A stretch of 64,000 nt of DNA from Oasisia sp. SBJ-2009 (taxonomy: Eukaryota; Annelida; Polychaeta; Sabellida; Siboglinidae), in the NCBI GenBank assembly GCA_964017155.1, contig OZ024867.1, forward strand, positions 23,675,520-23,739,519, in the 5' to 3' direction. Shown here in pieces: positions 37,693-52,777 of the stretch. The notes beneath the pieces were generated by a model that was not told where the DNA came from, did not search any database, and worked only from the letters and a program-made list of their open reading frames with translations. The position numbers and the translations under genes are program-made. Each line of letters opens with the position of its first letter. Position 1 is the stretch's first letter.

Positions 37693-40600
37693 GTTAATTA
37701 CCCAGTCTCCTGTAGACATTTTACTAAGTACTTCTCTGCCCACCCACTAGGTGTCACTCACGTGCAGTTCTGTGGCGGAGTTCTCCAGCTGCTCAAACTG
37801 CTCCCGGAGCTGGTGCTCCGAGGCACTGGAGCGCTGACTGAGCGAGGCGAGGGTGAGGTCGCGGTCGTGGAGGTCGGTAAGTGCGCGGGAGACCTCGGCC
37901 CTCAGCGCACAGACCTCACTAGTTCGTCTCTGCTCACTGACAGCCAGACACTCCTGGAGCTGTGAACAACAGGACATCTTAACTCACTGACAGCCAGACA
38001 CTCCTGGAGCTGTGAACAACAGGACATCTTAACTCACTGACAGCCAGACACTCCTGGAGCTGTGAACAACAGGACATCTTAATTCACTGACAGCCAGACA
38101 TTCCTGGAGCTGTGAACAACAGGACATCTTAACTCACTGACAGCCAGGCACTCCTGGAACTGTGAACAACAGGACATCTTAACTCACTGACAGCCAGGCA
38201 CTCCTGGAACTGTGAACAACAGGACATCTTAACTCACTGACAGCCAGACATTCCTGGAGCTGTGAACAACAGGACATCTTAACTCACTGACGGCCAGACA
38301 CTCCTGGAGCTGTAGACAACAGGACATCTTAACTCACTGACAGCCAGACACTCCTGGAGCTGTAGACAACAGGACATCTTAACTCACTGACAGCCAGACA
38401 TTCCTGGAGCTGTGAACAACAGGACATCTTAACTCACTGACAGCCAGACACTCCTGGAGCTGTGAACAACAGGACATCTTAACTCACTGACAGCCAGGCA
38501 CTCCTGGAGCTGTGGACAACAGGACATCTTAACTCACTGACAGCCAGACACTCCTGGAGCTGTGAACAGGACATCTTAACTCACTGACAGCCAGACACTC
38601 CTGGAGCTGTGGACAACAGGACACCTTAACTCACTGACGGCCAGACACTCCTGGAGCTGTAGACAACAGGACATCTTAACTCACTGACGGCCAGACACTC
38701 CTAGAGCTGTAGACAACAGGACATCTTAACTCACTGACAGCCAGACACTCCTGGAGCTGTGAACAACAGGACATCTTAACTCACTGACAGCCAGACACTC
38801 CTGGAGCTGTGAACAACAGGACATCTTAACTCACTGACAGCCAGAAACTCCTGGAGCTGTGAACAACAGGACATCTTAACTCACTGACAGCCAGGCACTC
38901 CTGGAGCTGTGAACAACAGGACATCTTAACTCACTGACGGCCAGACACTCCTGGAGCTGTGAACAACAGGACATCTTAACTCACTGACGGCCAGACACTC
39001 CTGGAGCTGTGAACAACAGGACATCTTAACTCACTGACAGCCAGACACTCCTGGAGCTGTGAACAACAAGACATCTTAACTCACTGACGGCCAGACACTC
39101 CTGGAGCTGTAGACAACAGGACATCTTAACTCACTGACGGCCAGACACTCCTGGAGCTGTGAACAACAGGACATCTTAACTCACTGACAGCCAGACACTC
39201 CTGGAGCTGTGAACAACAGGACATCTTAACTCACTGACAGCCAGACACTCCTGGAGCTGTGAACAGGTCATCTTAACTCACTGACGGCCAGACACTCCTG
39301 GAGCTGTGAACAACAGGACATCTTAACTCACTGACAGCCAGACACTCCTGGAGCTGTGGACAACAGGACATCTTAACTCACTGACAGCCAGACACTCCTG
39401 GAGCTGTGAACAGGACATCTTAACTCATTGACGGCCAGACACTCCTGGAGCTGTGAACAACAGGACATCTTAACTCACTGACAGCCAGACACTCCTGGAG
39501 CTGTGGACAACAGGACATCTTAACTCACTGACAGCCAGACACTCCTGGAGCTGTGAACAACAGGACATCTTAACTCACTGACAGCCAGACACTCCTGGAG
39601 CTGTGAACAACAGGACATCTTAACTCACTGACGGCCAGACACTCCTGGAGCTGTGGACAACAGGACATCTTAACTCACTGACAGCCAGACACTCCTGGAG
39701 CTGTGAACAACAGGACATCTTAACTCACTGACGGCCAGACACTCCTGGAGCTGTGAACAACAGGACATCTTAACTCACTGACAGCCAGACACTCCTGGAG
39801 CTGTGAACAACAGGACATCTTAACTCACTGACAGCCAGACACTCCTGGAGCTGTGAACAACAGGACATCTTAACTCACTGACAGCCAGACACTCCTGGAG
39901 CTGTAGACAACAGGACATCTTAACTCACTGACAGCCAGACACTCCTGGAGCTGTGAACAACAGGACATCTTAACTCACTGACAGCCAGGCACTCCTGGAG
40001 CTGTGAACAACAGGACATCTTAACTCACTGACAGCCAGACATTCCTGGAGCTGTGAACAACAGGACATCTTAACTCACTGACAGCCAGACACTCCTGGAG
40101 CTGTGAACAACAGGACATCTTAACTCACTGACAGCCAGACACTCCTGGAGCTGTAGACAACAGGACATCTTAACTCACTGACAGCCAGACAGTCCTGGAG
40201 CTGTGGACAACAGGACATCTTAACTCACTGACGGCCAGACACTCCTGGAGCTGTGAACAACAGGACATCTTAACTCACTGACAGCCAGGCACTCCTGGAG
40301 CTGTGAACAACAGGACATCTTAACTCACTGACGGCCAGACACTCCTGGAGCTGTGAACAACAGGACATCTTAACTCACTGACAGCCAGACACTCCTGGAG
40401 CTGTGAACAACAGGACATCTTAACTCACTGACGGCCAGACACTCCTGGAGCTGTGGACAACAGGACATCTTAACTCACTGACAGCCAGACACTCCTGGAG
40501 CTGTAGACAACAGGACATCTCTCATTTTACAGGCCCCTATATATATATATATATATATATATCTTGCCCCCTACTGCTCTTGCCCACTATCACTCTTGCC

Positions 40601-43600
40601 CCCTACTGTTCTTGCCCCCTACTGCTCTTTTTTCCTATCACCCTTGCCCCCTACCACCCTTGCCCCCTACCACCCTTGCCCCCTATCACTCTTGCCCCCT
40701 ACTACTCTTGTTTCATACCACTCTTGCTCCAACTGCAGCTCTTGTCCCCTACCACTGTTGCCCCCTGCATATGTTGCCCCCTACCACTGTTGCCCCCTAC
40801 TATTCTTGTTTCGTACCACTCTTGCTCCAACTACAGCTCTTGCCCCCTACCACTGTTGCCCCCTGCATCTGTTGCCCCCTACCACTCTAGCCCCAATACC
40901 ACTCTTGCCCATAAACCCCTTAAGTAAATAAACAAAATAAAGTAATCAATTGTTTAGTGTGTAAATTGTGACGTTCATCTTCTTGGTCATGAGTTATAGT
41001 TCATAGAATGTGATGACTTTAATTCATATTTTAATGTTTGTGTCATGTAATGTTTTATTTATTTCATATGCAGTAGGGGGCCTACGTTCCCTGTTAACTG
41101 CCACTGGTAATGACGTCAGTTACTCGAGTGAATCCTTTAAATCTTGCGATCGCCTCACGTGCTGGTCAATGGTCACGTGCTCGAGTGATCTCGGCTGTTC
41201 GATTGGGACTCGGGTTACGCAAGTTACTCGCATAGCTCAATCGAAGTCTGTTGCTTATGACCAGTCACTGCTATAGCCTTTGTTAAGACTTTGAACAGTT
41301 CACCAGGAGCTGGAGAAATGACTGAAGGTATGATAGTCAGGAAAAGAACTATGCTACCCTCAGGATGGTACCACCCATACTCCATTGTGACAAGGACAAT
41401 CGCACATTTGAACCTAATGTTAGTAACGTTTTCATTACATTGTACATGACCTTTGACCTTGTGTTGACCTCAAATTGCAAAAATATCCCCCAAATCGATT
41501 GATCATAACAAGTCTACCTAAAAAAGTGATATCAGTTGCGATTCTAAGTCCACTCGTTCAAAAGTTATTTTTCTATTGGCTCTGGCGGCCATTTTGGTGG
41601 CCAAATTGGATATGTTGAATTGCTGAATGATATCCGCTTGATATTCCATACAAAGGTCGTACGGATGTAGAATTCAGCGAGAGAAAAAACAATATCAGTC
41701 GGTGCAGGGTTTAGACCCCAGGAAGTATGTTTGGCAACCTGACTAATACATTATTCTTGTGAAATACATGGAAATGATGCAAAAACGGTAAATGAATAGA
41801 AACTTGTGTTACCTTGGCAACTTCCAGCTTAAACTTCTTTAAGCCAGTTCCCTCGAGTCTTCTCACTTCGTCCACCTGTGGGAAACACCGCTTACTGCAA
41901 CGTAGCACTTAACACAGTAACAGGGGCCAGAGACGTTTTACTACTAAAAGGATTCTTAGTCTTATATGACACCATTACAGTCAGCTGTGTGAGATATTAT
42001 TCTTATATGGCACAATTACAATCAGCTGTGCAATATATTATGCTGTACTGTTTTTGCAATAACTAGATAACCAACAGCTCTTAATTTTCAGTCTTCAAGT
42101 ATTTACTGCTAAAAAGTGATGTTTCACTATCCTGCAGTTGTAACGTGACTGTGTGCTAAAGTAATAAGTTAATAAACTAAATATGACAGATAGATAAATA
42201 CAATTAACTGTACATTAAGTGTACATTAAAACAATGAATAAATTAATAAAATAAATATAATAAATAGATAAATAAATTATTTGTACATTGAAATTCACGG
42301 TCATATGCTATGTACAGGATACGACACTGTTAGCTGAAATAATAAGTTAATAAAATATTACAATAAATAGATCAATAAAATTATTAGTACATTAAATAAA
42401 AATAAAAAGCAGGCGGTCCATGATTAACTCTCTACAAGCTTTACAAACCCTGGCAGTGAGTTCTTCGTTCAGTGTAACGCAGTCTTGTCTCGCAGTACCA
42501 AGTTCTGCCTCCAGGCGGCGCTTCTCGTCTTGCAAACGTTGCTCGTTTTTATGAGCTTTTCTGAACAGATAGTTATTCATTTTTATTGGTAAGACATGTA
42601 TTTACTTTATAAATCAGTAAGCCTCATTGTACGGCTATGAGCAATTACACTACATGCTTAATACAAAATAATGTTTATTTCAACAACACAAACGGTAAAC
42701 AGAATAAATGCAACCCAATTTTAACTAAGTACAACAAATATTTCCTCACACCCTTTTATATGAAGCAACTTGAGAATAAAGTGAAAGTAGTGCTGGTTCA
42801 ATACCAGATGTTGTTCGATACCAATCGATACCTGAATTGTGTTCAATATTTGATACTTACATTGTAAATCTAATATTCATACAGAGCACAGTTCCCAGTA
42901 GAAGCACAGTACGCAACAGAAGTAGTGCTGGTTTGATAGCAGAATTCTTCGATATCGATCGATATAGTGCTGGTTTGAAACCACAATTCTTCTATATTGA
43001 TCGATACAAGAATTTTATTTGATACTCGATAGTTATGTTGTAAGTCTAATTCAGCACATGGTAGATCTCCAAATAAACATGTTATCCAATTAGACTAAAT
43101 ATGCCATAAAAATACACACAATTTTTCATTAGTAGTAGGGAAATATTTTTCATCAATCAATGTATGCTAGGTCTAAACGATGGCAATATTGTGTTGACAT
43201 CACTTTGAAGAGACTTGATAAGTCACTCATAATGTCTTCAGTATGTTACATAGGCAGGTACCTACTTTAAGTCTGCCTTCAACTGTAACAGTATGTTACA
43301 TAGGCAGATACCTACTTTAAGTCTGCCTTCAACTGTAACCGTATGTTACATAGGAAGGTACATACATTAAGTCTGCCTTCAACTGTAACAGTATGTTACA
43401 TAGTCAGGTACACACTTTAAGTCTGCCTTCAACTGTAACAGTATGTTACATAGACAGGTACATACATTAGGTCTGCCTTCAACTGTAACAGTATGTTACA
43501 TAGACAGGTACATACATTAAGTCTGCCTTTAACTGTAACAGTATGTTACATAGACAGGTACATACTTTAAGTCTGTCTTCAACTGTAACAGTATGTTACA

Positions 43601-46600
43601 TAGACAGGTACATACATTAAGTCTGCCTTCAACTGTAACAGCATGTTACATAGACAGGTACATACTTTAAGTCTGCCTTCAACTGTAACAATATGTTACA
43701 TAGAAAGGTGCATACTTTAAGTCTGTCTTCAACTGTAACAGTGTGTTACATAGACAGGTATATACATTAAGTATGTCTTCAATTGTAACAGTATGTTACA
43801 TAGACAGGTACATACATTAAGTCTGTCTTCAACTGTAACAGTATGTTACATAGAAAGGTGCATACTTTAAGTCTGTCTTCAACTGTAACAGTATGTTACA
43901 TAGACAGGTACATACATTAAGTCTGCCTTCAACTGTAACAGTATGTTACATAGACAGGTACATACTTTAAGTCTGCCTTCAATTGGTGAACTGCCTCTTT
44001 CACTTGGTGGGTCACGTCAGAACTCTCCAGTTTAGTTGACTGTTCCAGGCTCCTGAAACAACATATTAGGAAATATTATAATACATGTTGACAGCAAATT
44101 ACACAACTATATTCAAAATAAAAACTTAGTGTCATCAGGTGTCATAAGACAATGAATCTACAAACACTTGTGACACAATTTCATACTGCATCATCAATAA
44201 ACACAAAGATAAACCTGAAGACAAACAACAAAACAATTAGACATCATGGTTGCCATGAAAGTCTGACTACTCTAATGTCTTCAAGGTCAGTTATTGCTGC
44301 CTAGTCTCATGTCCTCAAGGTCAGTTATTGCTGTCTAGTCTCATGTCCTCAAGGTCAGTTATTCCTGCCTAGTCTCATGTCCTCAAGGTCAGTTATTGCT
44401 GCCTAGTCTCATGTCCTCAAGGTCAGTTATTGCTGCCTAGTCTCATGTCCTCAAGGTCAGTTATTCCTGCCTAGTCTCATGTCCTCAAGGTCAGTTATTA
44501 CTGCCTAGTCTCATGTCCTCAAGGTAAGTTATTGCTGCCTAGTCTCGTGTCCTCAAGGTCAGTTATTGCTGCCTAGTCTCGTGTCCTCAAGGTCAGTTAT
44601 TGCTGCCTAGTTTCATGTCCTCAAGGTCAGTTATTGCTGCCTAGTCTTGTGTCCTCAAGGACAGTTATTACTGCCTAGTCTCGTGTCCTCAAGGTCAGTC
44701 ATTGCTGCCTAGTCTTGTGTCCTCAAGGTCAGTTATTGCTGCCTAGTCTTGTGTCCTCAAGGTCAGTCATTGCTGCCTAGTCTTGTGTCCTCAAGGTCAG
44801 TCATTGCTGCCTAGTCTTGTGTCCTCAAGGTCAGTCATTGCTGCCTAGTCTTGTGTCCTCAAGGTCAGTTATTGCTGCCTAGTCTTGTGTCCTCAAGGTC
44901 AGTCATTGCTGCCTAGTCTTGTGTCCTCAAGGTCAGTCATTGCTGCCTAGTCTTGTGTCCTCAAGGTCATTCATTGCTGCCTAGTCTTGTGTCCTCAAGG
45001 TCAGTCATTGCTGCCTAGTCTTGTGTCCTCAAGGTCAGTCATTGCTGCCTAGTCTTGGGTCCTCAAGGTCAGTCATTGCTGCCTAGTCTTGGGTCCTCAA
45101 GGTCAGTCATTGCTGCCTAGTCTTGTGTCCTCAAGGTCAGTCATTGCTGCCTAGTCTTGGGTCCTCAAGGTCAGTCATTGCTGCCTAGTCTTGTGTCCTC
45201 AAGGTCAGTCATTGCTGCCTAGTCTTGGGTCCTCAAGGTCAGTCATTGCTGCCTAGTCTTGGGTCCTCAAGGTCAGTCATTGCTGCCTAGTCTCCTGTCC
45301 TCAAGGTCAGTTATTCCTGCCTAGTCTTGTGTCCTCAAGGTAAGTTTTATTCCTGCCTAGTGTCATGTCAAGGTCAGTCATTGCTGCCTAGTCTCCTGTC
45401 CTCAAGGTCAGTTATTCCTGCCTAGTCTTGTGTCCTCAAGGTAAGTTTTATTCCTGCCTAGTGTCATGTCAAGGTCAGTTATTGCTGCCTAGTGTTGTGC
45501 CAATTTGATAGAAACTAAGCTTAATTTAACCATTCTTCAAACTTTGTGAATATCTTCACAAACATTTGTTTACATTTTGATTATTTCACTAACGAAAAAT
45601 TGTGTTTGACTTATTAAGCACATACTGACAGGGATACATGTTGTCATTAACCTCTTCATAATAACATAATAACATAATAACACAAGAAACAAGAGGAGAA
45701 GGGTGAGTGGAGACTGACTGGATGAGACGATCTTTCTCCTCAAGGGTGTGCTGTAGTTCCGAGATCTGCCCCACGAGGCGCTCCTGTTCGGCCTTCCACG
45801 CATGCAGGTGTTCGTCTTTTATCGCAGCGGCTGTCGACACCTCCCCCTTCTCATTCTCCAGTCTCTACAATATAAACACCTCCCCCTTCTCATTCTCCAG
45901 TCTCTACAATATAAACACCTCCCCCTTCTCAGTCTCCAGTCTCTACAATATAAACACCTCCCCCTTCTCATTCTCCAGTCTCTACAATATAAACACCTCC
46001 ACTTCTCATTCTCCAGTCTCTACAATATAAACACCTCCCCCTTTTCATTCTCCAGTCTCTGTAGTATAAACACCTCCCCCTTCTCATTTTCTACTCTCTA
46101 CAATATAAACACCTCCCCCTTCTCATTCTCCAGTCTCTACAATATAAACACCTCCCCCTTCTCATTCTCCAGTCTCTACAGTATAAACACCTCCCCCTTC
46201 TCATTCTCCAGTCTCTACAATATAAACTCCTCCCCCTTCTCATTCTCCAGTCTCTACAATATAAACACCTCCCCCTTCTCAGTCTCCAGTCTCTACAATA
46301 TAAACACCTCCCCCTTCTCATTCTCCAGTCTCTACAATATAAACACCTCCCCCTTCTCATTCTCCAGTCTCTACAATATAAACACCTCCCCCTTCTCAGT
46401 CTCCAGTCTCTACAATATAAACACCTCCCCTTCTCATTCTCCAGTCTCTACAATATAAACACCTCCACTTCTCATTCTCCAGTCTCTACAATATAAACAC
46501 CTCCCCCTTCTCATTCTCCAGTCTCTGTAGTATAAACACCTCCCCCTTCTCATTTTCTACTCTCTACAATATAAACACCTCCCCCTTCTCATTCTCCGGT

Positions 46601-49600
46601 CTCTACAATATAAACACCTCCCCCTTCTCATTCTCCAGTCTCTACAATATAAACACCTCCCCCTTCTCATTCTCCAGTCTCTACAATATAAACACCTCCC
46701 CCTTCTCATTCTCCAGTCTCTACAATATAAACACCTCCCCCTTTTCATTCTCCAGTCTCTGTAGTATAAACACCTCCCCCTTCTCATTTTCTACTCTCTA
46801 CAATATAAACACCTCCCCCTTCTCATTTTCTACTCTCTACAATATAAACACCTCCCCCTTCTCATTTTCTACTCTCTACAATATAAACACCTCCCCCTTT
46901 TCATTCTCCAGTCTCTGTAGTATAAACACCTCCCCTTCTCATTTTCTACTCTCTACAATATAAACACCTCCCCCTTCTCATTCTCCAGTCTCTACAATAT
47001 AAACACCTCCCCTTCTCATTCTCCAGTCTCTACAATATAAACACCTCCCCCTTCTCATTCTCCGGTCTCTACAATATAAACACCTCCCCCTTCTCATTCT
47101 CCAGTCTTTACAATATAAACACCTCCCCTTCTCATTCTCCAGTCTCTACAATATAAACACCTCCCCCTTCTCATTCTCCGGTCTCTACAATATAAACACC
47201 TCCCCTTCTCATTCTCTAGTCTCTACAATATAAACACCTCCCCCTTCTCATTCTCCGGTCTCTACAATATAAACACCTCCCCCTTCTCATTATCCAGTCT
47301 TTACAATATAAACACCTCCCCCTTCTCATTCTCCAGTCTCTACAATATAAACACCTCCCCCTTCTCATTCTCCAGTCTCTGCAGTATAAACACCTCCCCT
47401 TCTCAGAGAAAATTTATGTTCCTTAAACTAAGCTCAATTTGGACAAATATGCTTTCTGTGTGCTTGCGCCAACAATCTGAAATCAACTCCCTTTTACAAT
47501 TAAATCTTAATTACCTTTCATATGAAACTAAAAATATTTTTGAAATTGCTTTTCCACCATTTTGAGCTGTGCCATGCTCCATGTTTCCCTCCATTGATGA
47601 CTCTGCCAAATTATATTGTTTGTTGCGCCTCTAAACTTATTTCAAGGACACAGACGCTGTAGAAGTGCTACAGTTACTATTACATATCTGAATGAAGTCT
47701 TTGTGCAATAATTGGAGCATGGCTGAATGCTTCCCACAGAAGACGAGAGAAAAATAAAGGACTAGACATTGCAGGTAGGGAACTGGACATTTTAAGAGAG
47801 CATGTTGTCGATACCGTATCCCAGAATCCCAAGGTCACCAATCTCCTACCCGCACAGTGCGTTGTGACTTCAGCATCTCGCGTTCTACCGCCTCCTTCTC
47901 TGCTAGTGCCCTCTTGTGAGACGACAGTGCACTATCAAGGGATGCTTTCAGTCGAGCAATCTGGCTGTCCTGTTAAAATCAACATTATCAGGGTGCGTGC
48001 ACATCGGGACATTTGAAATCCAAGGCTATTCAAGACTTTTCAAAGCTATTTCAAAAGGAAATTCAAGACTTTTTAATGACATGTGTACATTTAAGCGCAG
48101 CAAATTAAGTTAACATTAACAAATTTAGTTCACTAAGAAAACAATGGCACTCACCACAATGAAATGCTGATTCCCCAATGTGCACATCAGTTATTTTTTG
48201 GATAGGCTTTTCCGTTTCCAGCTGTTATTTATCACAACAATTGAGTGAAAACAATATTTTACTGACCACAATTAAATTCAAGATTTTTCAAGACTACTTT
48301 GTAAAATTCAAGGATTTCAAGGCCTTGAATTTGGTCACATTCAAGGCTTTTCAAGACTTTCAAGGCACTGTACAGACACTGTACAGTCACATGCCAGATG
48401 CATACTGGGACCAGGTACATTCGGGGGCCAACAGAATAATTACACTTTCGAATGGTAAAATCCAGTGCCGATGTATATTCCAGTTTAATAAATGGAATCG
48501 ATTTTCAAATTTTCAAAACATTTCTGAGATGAAACTGGATTTTGGGAGCAGGATTTATTAAATATAATATAACCGAAACCGGCAAAACATAATTAACTCA
48601 TGCGCAACAATTAATTAATTAATTCAGTTCACTTCAAGATGCCCACCGAGTTCTCTACTTCACAACACTGTGCCGTTGCCATGGTTACCTGGCTGTTGAC
48701 AGTGTCACGGGAACGGGACAGTTGACTCTCTAGGTGTGTGATCTTCGATTTGAGATTAGTTTCCGTCATCTCCAGCAGGTCGCGCCTCTTGTCTACCTGC
48801 GTCTGGAAACTGCCGAGTTGTTGCTGCAATGAAACGTCATGGCTTTCTTTTCAACAATCTGGAAGATTTTCGAAACATTGAAGTAGTGTTAAAAGTAAAC
48901 CTTTCTTAAAGCGACATGGTCCGTTCGTGGCTTTTTATTTTTATTGCAAAATCATGTTATACGGTATAAACTATATCTATTATAGCGTCAAGCCAGTCAA
49001 AATATGTTTTCATGTATCACTTAGGCGTTGAAAATAAATAGACGCAGTAAGGGGTACTTAACTCTGTTTACCCATCGACCACGAGGCGTTTTCGAAACCG
49101 TTGTAGGCGTGGCTAAAAGCCCAGAAGGAAATGCATGACCACGCGATGCAGTATCACGTGAACACAAGTTGACGCCACTAACGCCACACCCAGCCAGGTG
49201 CACGCTCCCAGTTGGTAAAGGTCAAAGGGTGGGTGTCACTCGCTGTGATTTGAGTGACAGCGTATGTAAACATTCGACGTTTAACATTACGAAGTCAGTT
49301 CTGTTTCGATAAAACATTTATTGGCGGTCAGGATACTACAATAGTTATAACTTATACTGATTAACATGATGGACGGACCATGTCGCTTTAAAGGGATACT
49401 CCAGTCAGTGAGAGGTTTGCAGTATTAACTTACATATTGATACTATATTGATTGTGCCTAGTAATTGTGCACAAAGTTCGTTAATAAACAATTAATCATT
49501 GTTTAATGGTATCAAAAACATGCTATCTTAGATTCATATACATCAAATACCATTGGACAGACATAGGATGTTCGAACGTGCATGCGCCAGTGACATAAGC

Positions 49601-52600
49601 AGTTTATGTCACTGGCGCATAAGTCTCAAGATGGCAGCGCCCTGAGTCCAATATGGAGTGTTTCTGGTACAATTATTCTATAATTAATTGTTTATTAATG
49701 ATCTTTGTGCACAATTATTATGCACAATCAATATATTATACACATTTAAGTAAATGCTGTGAATCTCTCACTGACTGGAGTATCCCTTTAAGAAATTAAT
49801 ATTAAATAAAAATATAAAATCTAGGAACAGCGCCGCCCTTAAAAACAAACCCATATTACATGGAAATGTAGTCACATTTCTTCACAAATCTCTTCTGTGT
49901 AATGCCACTGGAAATCACATTATGCAGGTAACTATTGGCAACCATTACTCACCAATACACAATCTGTAGCCTGCTCTATTTCGACCTGTCATCTACGGGC
50001 CTTGTTCACGTACTGGTGTCACGTGTGTTGCCTCTGATTTCGGCGGGACAATTTGATTATAGATGGCAGGCAGATGGTATCCCTGATCTCTGTTCATGGT
50101 ATGGTAGGGGCTCTTACAATTGTCTTACAACACAGGAAAGCTGATAATGTGGAACCTAAGGTTTCACACAGAGTAAGAACAGCAACAGTTAAAAAGAGAA
50201 AACAAGAGACACTTTGAATAAATCCTATTGTAATAGAGAATTTGTGTAATTAGCTGCCATGATAACACCAACATTAACCGTAACCTGACTGAGGTCATCA
50301 CCATGACGACGCCAACACTGACCTGACTAAGGTCATCACCATGAAGACACCACCGCTGACCTGACTAAGGTCATCACCATGACGACGCCAACACTGACCT
50401 GACTAAGGTCATCACCATGACGACACCACCACTGACCTGACTCTCATGTCATCACCATGGCAACACCAACACTGACCTGACTAAGGTCATCACCATGACG
50501 ACACCAACACTGACCTGACTAAGGTCATCACCATGACAACACCAACACTGACCTGACTGAGGTCATCGCCATGACAACACCAACACTGACCTGACTGAGG
50601 TCATCACCATGACAACACCAACACTGACCTGATTGAGGTTATCGCCATGACGACACCAACACTGACATGACTGAGATCATTGCCATGACAACACAAACAC
50701 TGACCTGACTGAGGTCATATTTCTCCGATGAGGTCTTCATCTGTGAGTGTAGAGCCTCAATCTCCTTCTGGTAGGTCAAGTTGAGGTCCCTCGCTTCGTG
50801 GAAGTTGTGGCGGTAATCCTGGCAACATGTGGCACAAGCACGGCTTTATATGAAATGCAGATGTACTGCTGTATGTAATAGGTGTTGTACAGTTGTTTGA
50901 GATGGCAGCTGTTCTGGCGTTTGACATGGGATCTGTGCATTTGTATGAGATGGTATGCACAGTTGTATGACATGGTTATTGTCATGTTGTATGAGATGGT
51001 AACTGTTTAGTTCTACGAGATGGTAGCTAGACCGTTGTTTGACATTGGAGCTATGCAATTGTGTGAGATGGCAACTGTGTAGTTGTATGAAATGGGAGCT
51101 GCATTGTTGTATTATATAGGTGTTCTACAGTTGTTTGAGATGGGAGGTTTAGTAATGTTTGAGATACATTACTTGTAGGGACTATTCAGTTGTTTGTGAT
51201 TTCAATCGTACCAGGGCTTTATGCAGGATCAAATTATTGCCAGTCACACATGTTAGTAGATGTTAACTGTTAAGCCAGTTCACAAACTTTAAGCCAGTTC
51301 ACAAGCCTTTTTTTGACATGAAAACGGACTACAAACCCACATGTGACATCATTTACGCTCACTTTCAAGGCATATCTAACAATATCTATGGTTTTTTTGC
51401 TCCTTCATTTTTTACCCGTCCACCCATATTTCTACCCGTCTATATTCGTCTTTACCTGTCCAAATGATGGGCATAAAGCCATGGGCACACGTGTCTAGAG
51501 ACAAACCCAATTCCCACATTATTTCTGTCAGGAATGCGTGGTAAGTACGTGTTTTGCTCTTAACAATATAAAGACAAGTGACTAAAAAAGGTAACTTGTC
51601 ATTTATTGATATAAGACCTTTATCAATTCCCATCACAAAGTATTGATTTTTTGAAACATTCAAATAATTTTGGAAAATATTTAAATACAACTACTTTAAT
51701 CTCATCTTTGTTAAATACAATTACAAATACTTCAAAAATGTGTTTAAATAATTAGTACTTTGATCAAACACAACTATAAATGTACAGTGTATTTTGCCCT
51801 CATATCTGCAGTGTAGACTGCAGGATAGAGAGTACTTTTTAAGCAGTACAGCCCTGTACAAGATTTGAAGGATTAATGATCACAAAAGTATAATTAAAAA
51901 CGACAAGGGACATTTTTTCTTAGTTCTTAGGTGGTCCCCTCCAAACAACCCAACCTTGGGCTGACGCAGGAGTTCTTCTCTAGAATTAGTGAGTCCACTA
52001 CAGGTTACACATTTACCCCCTGTGTGGGATCTTTTACTTCCCCTGACATAGACACCAGATAGAAGGAACCACCGGCTTTTAGAGTCTCTTCCGAAAGACA
52101 CAGGCAAATGTGGGGTCAACGAAATTGCCTAAGTTTTGAAACGGCGGTAGGTGGGATCGAACCACCGTCCCCTCGATTGACAGTCCGGTGCTCTACCGCG
52201 CGACCACCACTCCCCTTCTTAAAGGACACCTCTCACCCATTGCACAAATTCTACTATGTTGCACAAGCTGGGGTGTAGAAACACATCTGAAAGAGCTTGA
52301 GCCGTTATCGTAACACTTTTCTTCCAACTTCCGTTAGGCTGCCAAACGCGAAATCGGGGAGGGGAAAGTGATTGGGGAGGATGGGGGGATACAATGGGGC
52401 GCACTACTAGTAAAAGCATTGTCACTACTAATGTTGTTGTGTTATGTGAATATCTACCACAAGAATGTCCTATTTGGGGGACTATTAAAGGTTATTGCAC
52501 TGTGCTGTGCTGTGCTGTGCTGTGCTGTGCTGTGCTGTGCTGTACTGTACTGTACTGTACTGTACTGTACTGTACTGTACTGTACTGTACTGTACTGGTA

Positions 52601-52724
52601 CCATGAGCAGTAGTGGCTAGCTTCCACAGAAAACCACCACAATATCATAATTTTTAATAGTATATTAATTAGTTTATTTTATTAATTTATTCTAATTGCA
52701 TTTATATTTTATATTATGAGTGCA

Positions 52725-52777
<53 letters not shown>

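Noticed and set aside
34796..40522. CRISPR-like regular spacing of 50-bp units
   Set aside because: Units are contiguous tandem repeats with no unique spacers, in an animal gene intron.
44268..45495. Exon-seeded origin for the 34-bp array
   Set aside because: Unlike neighbouring arrays, its unit shares no sequence with exon 8 or 9 edges, so it is left out of the exon-edge set.
52140..52215. tRNA gene
   Set aside because: Box A and B are present but the acceptor stem does not pair and a SINE body follows; treated as a SINE head.
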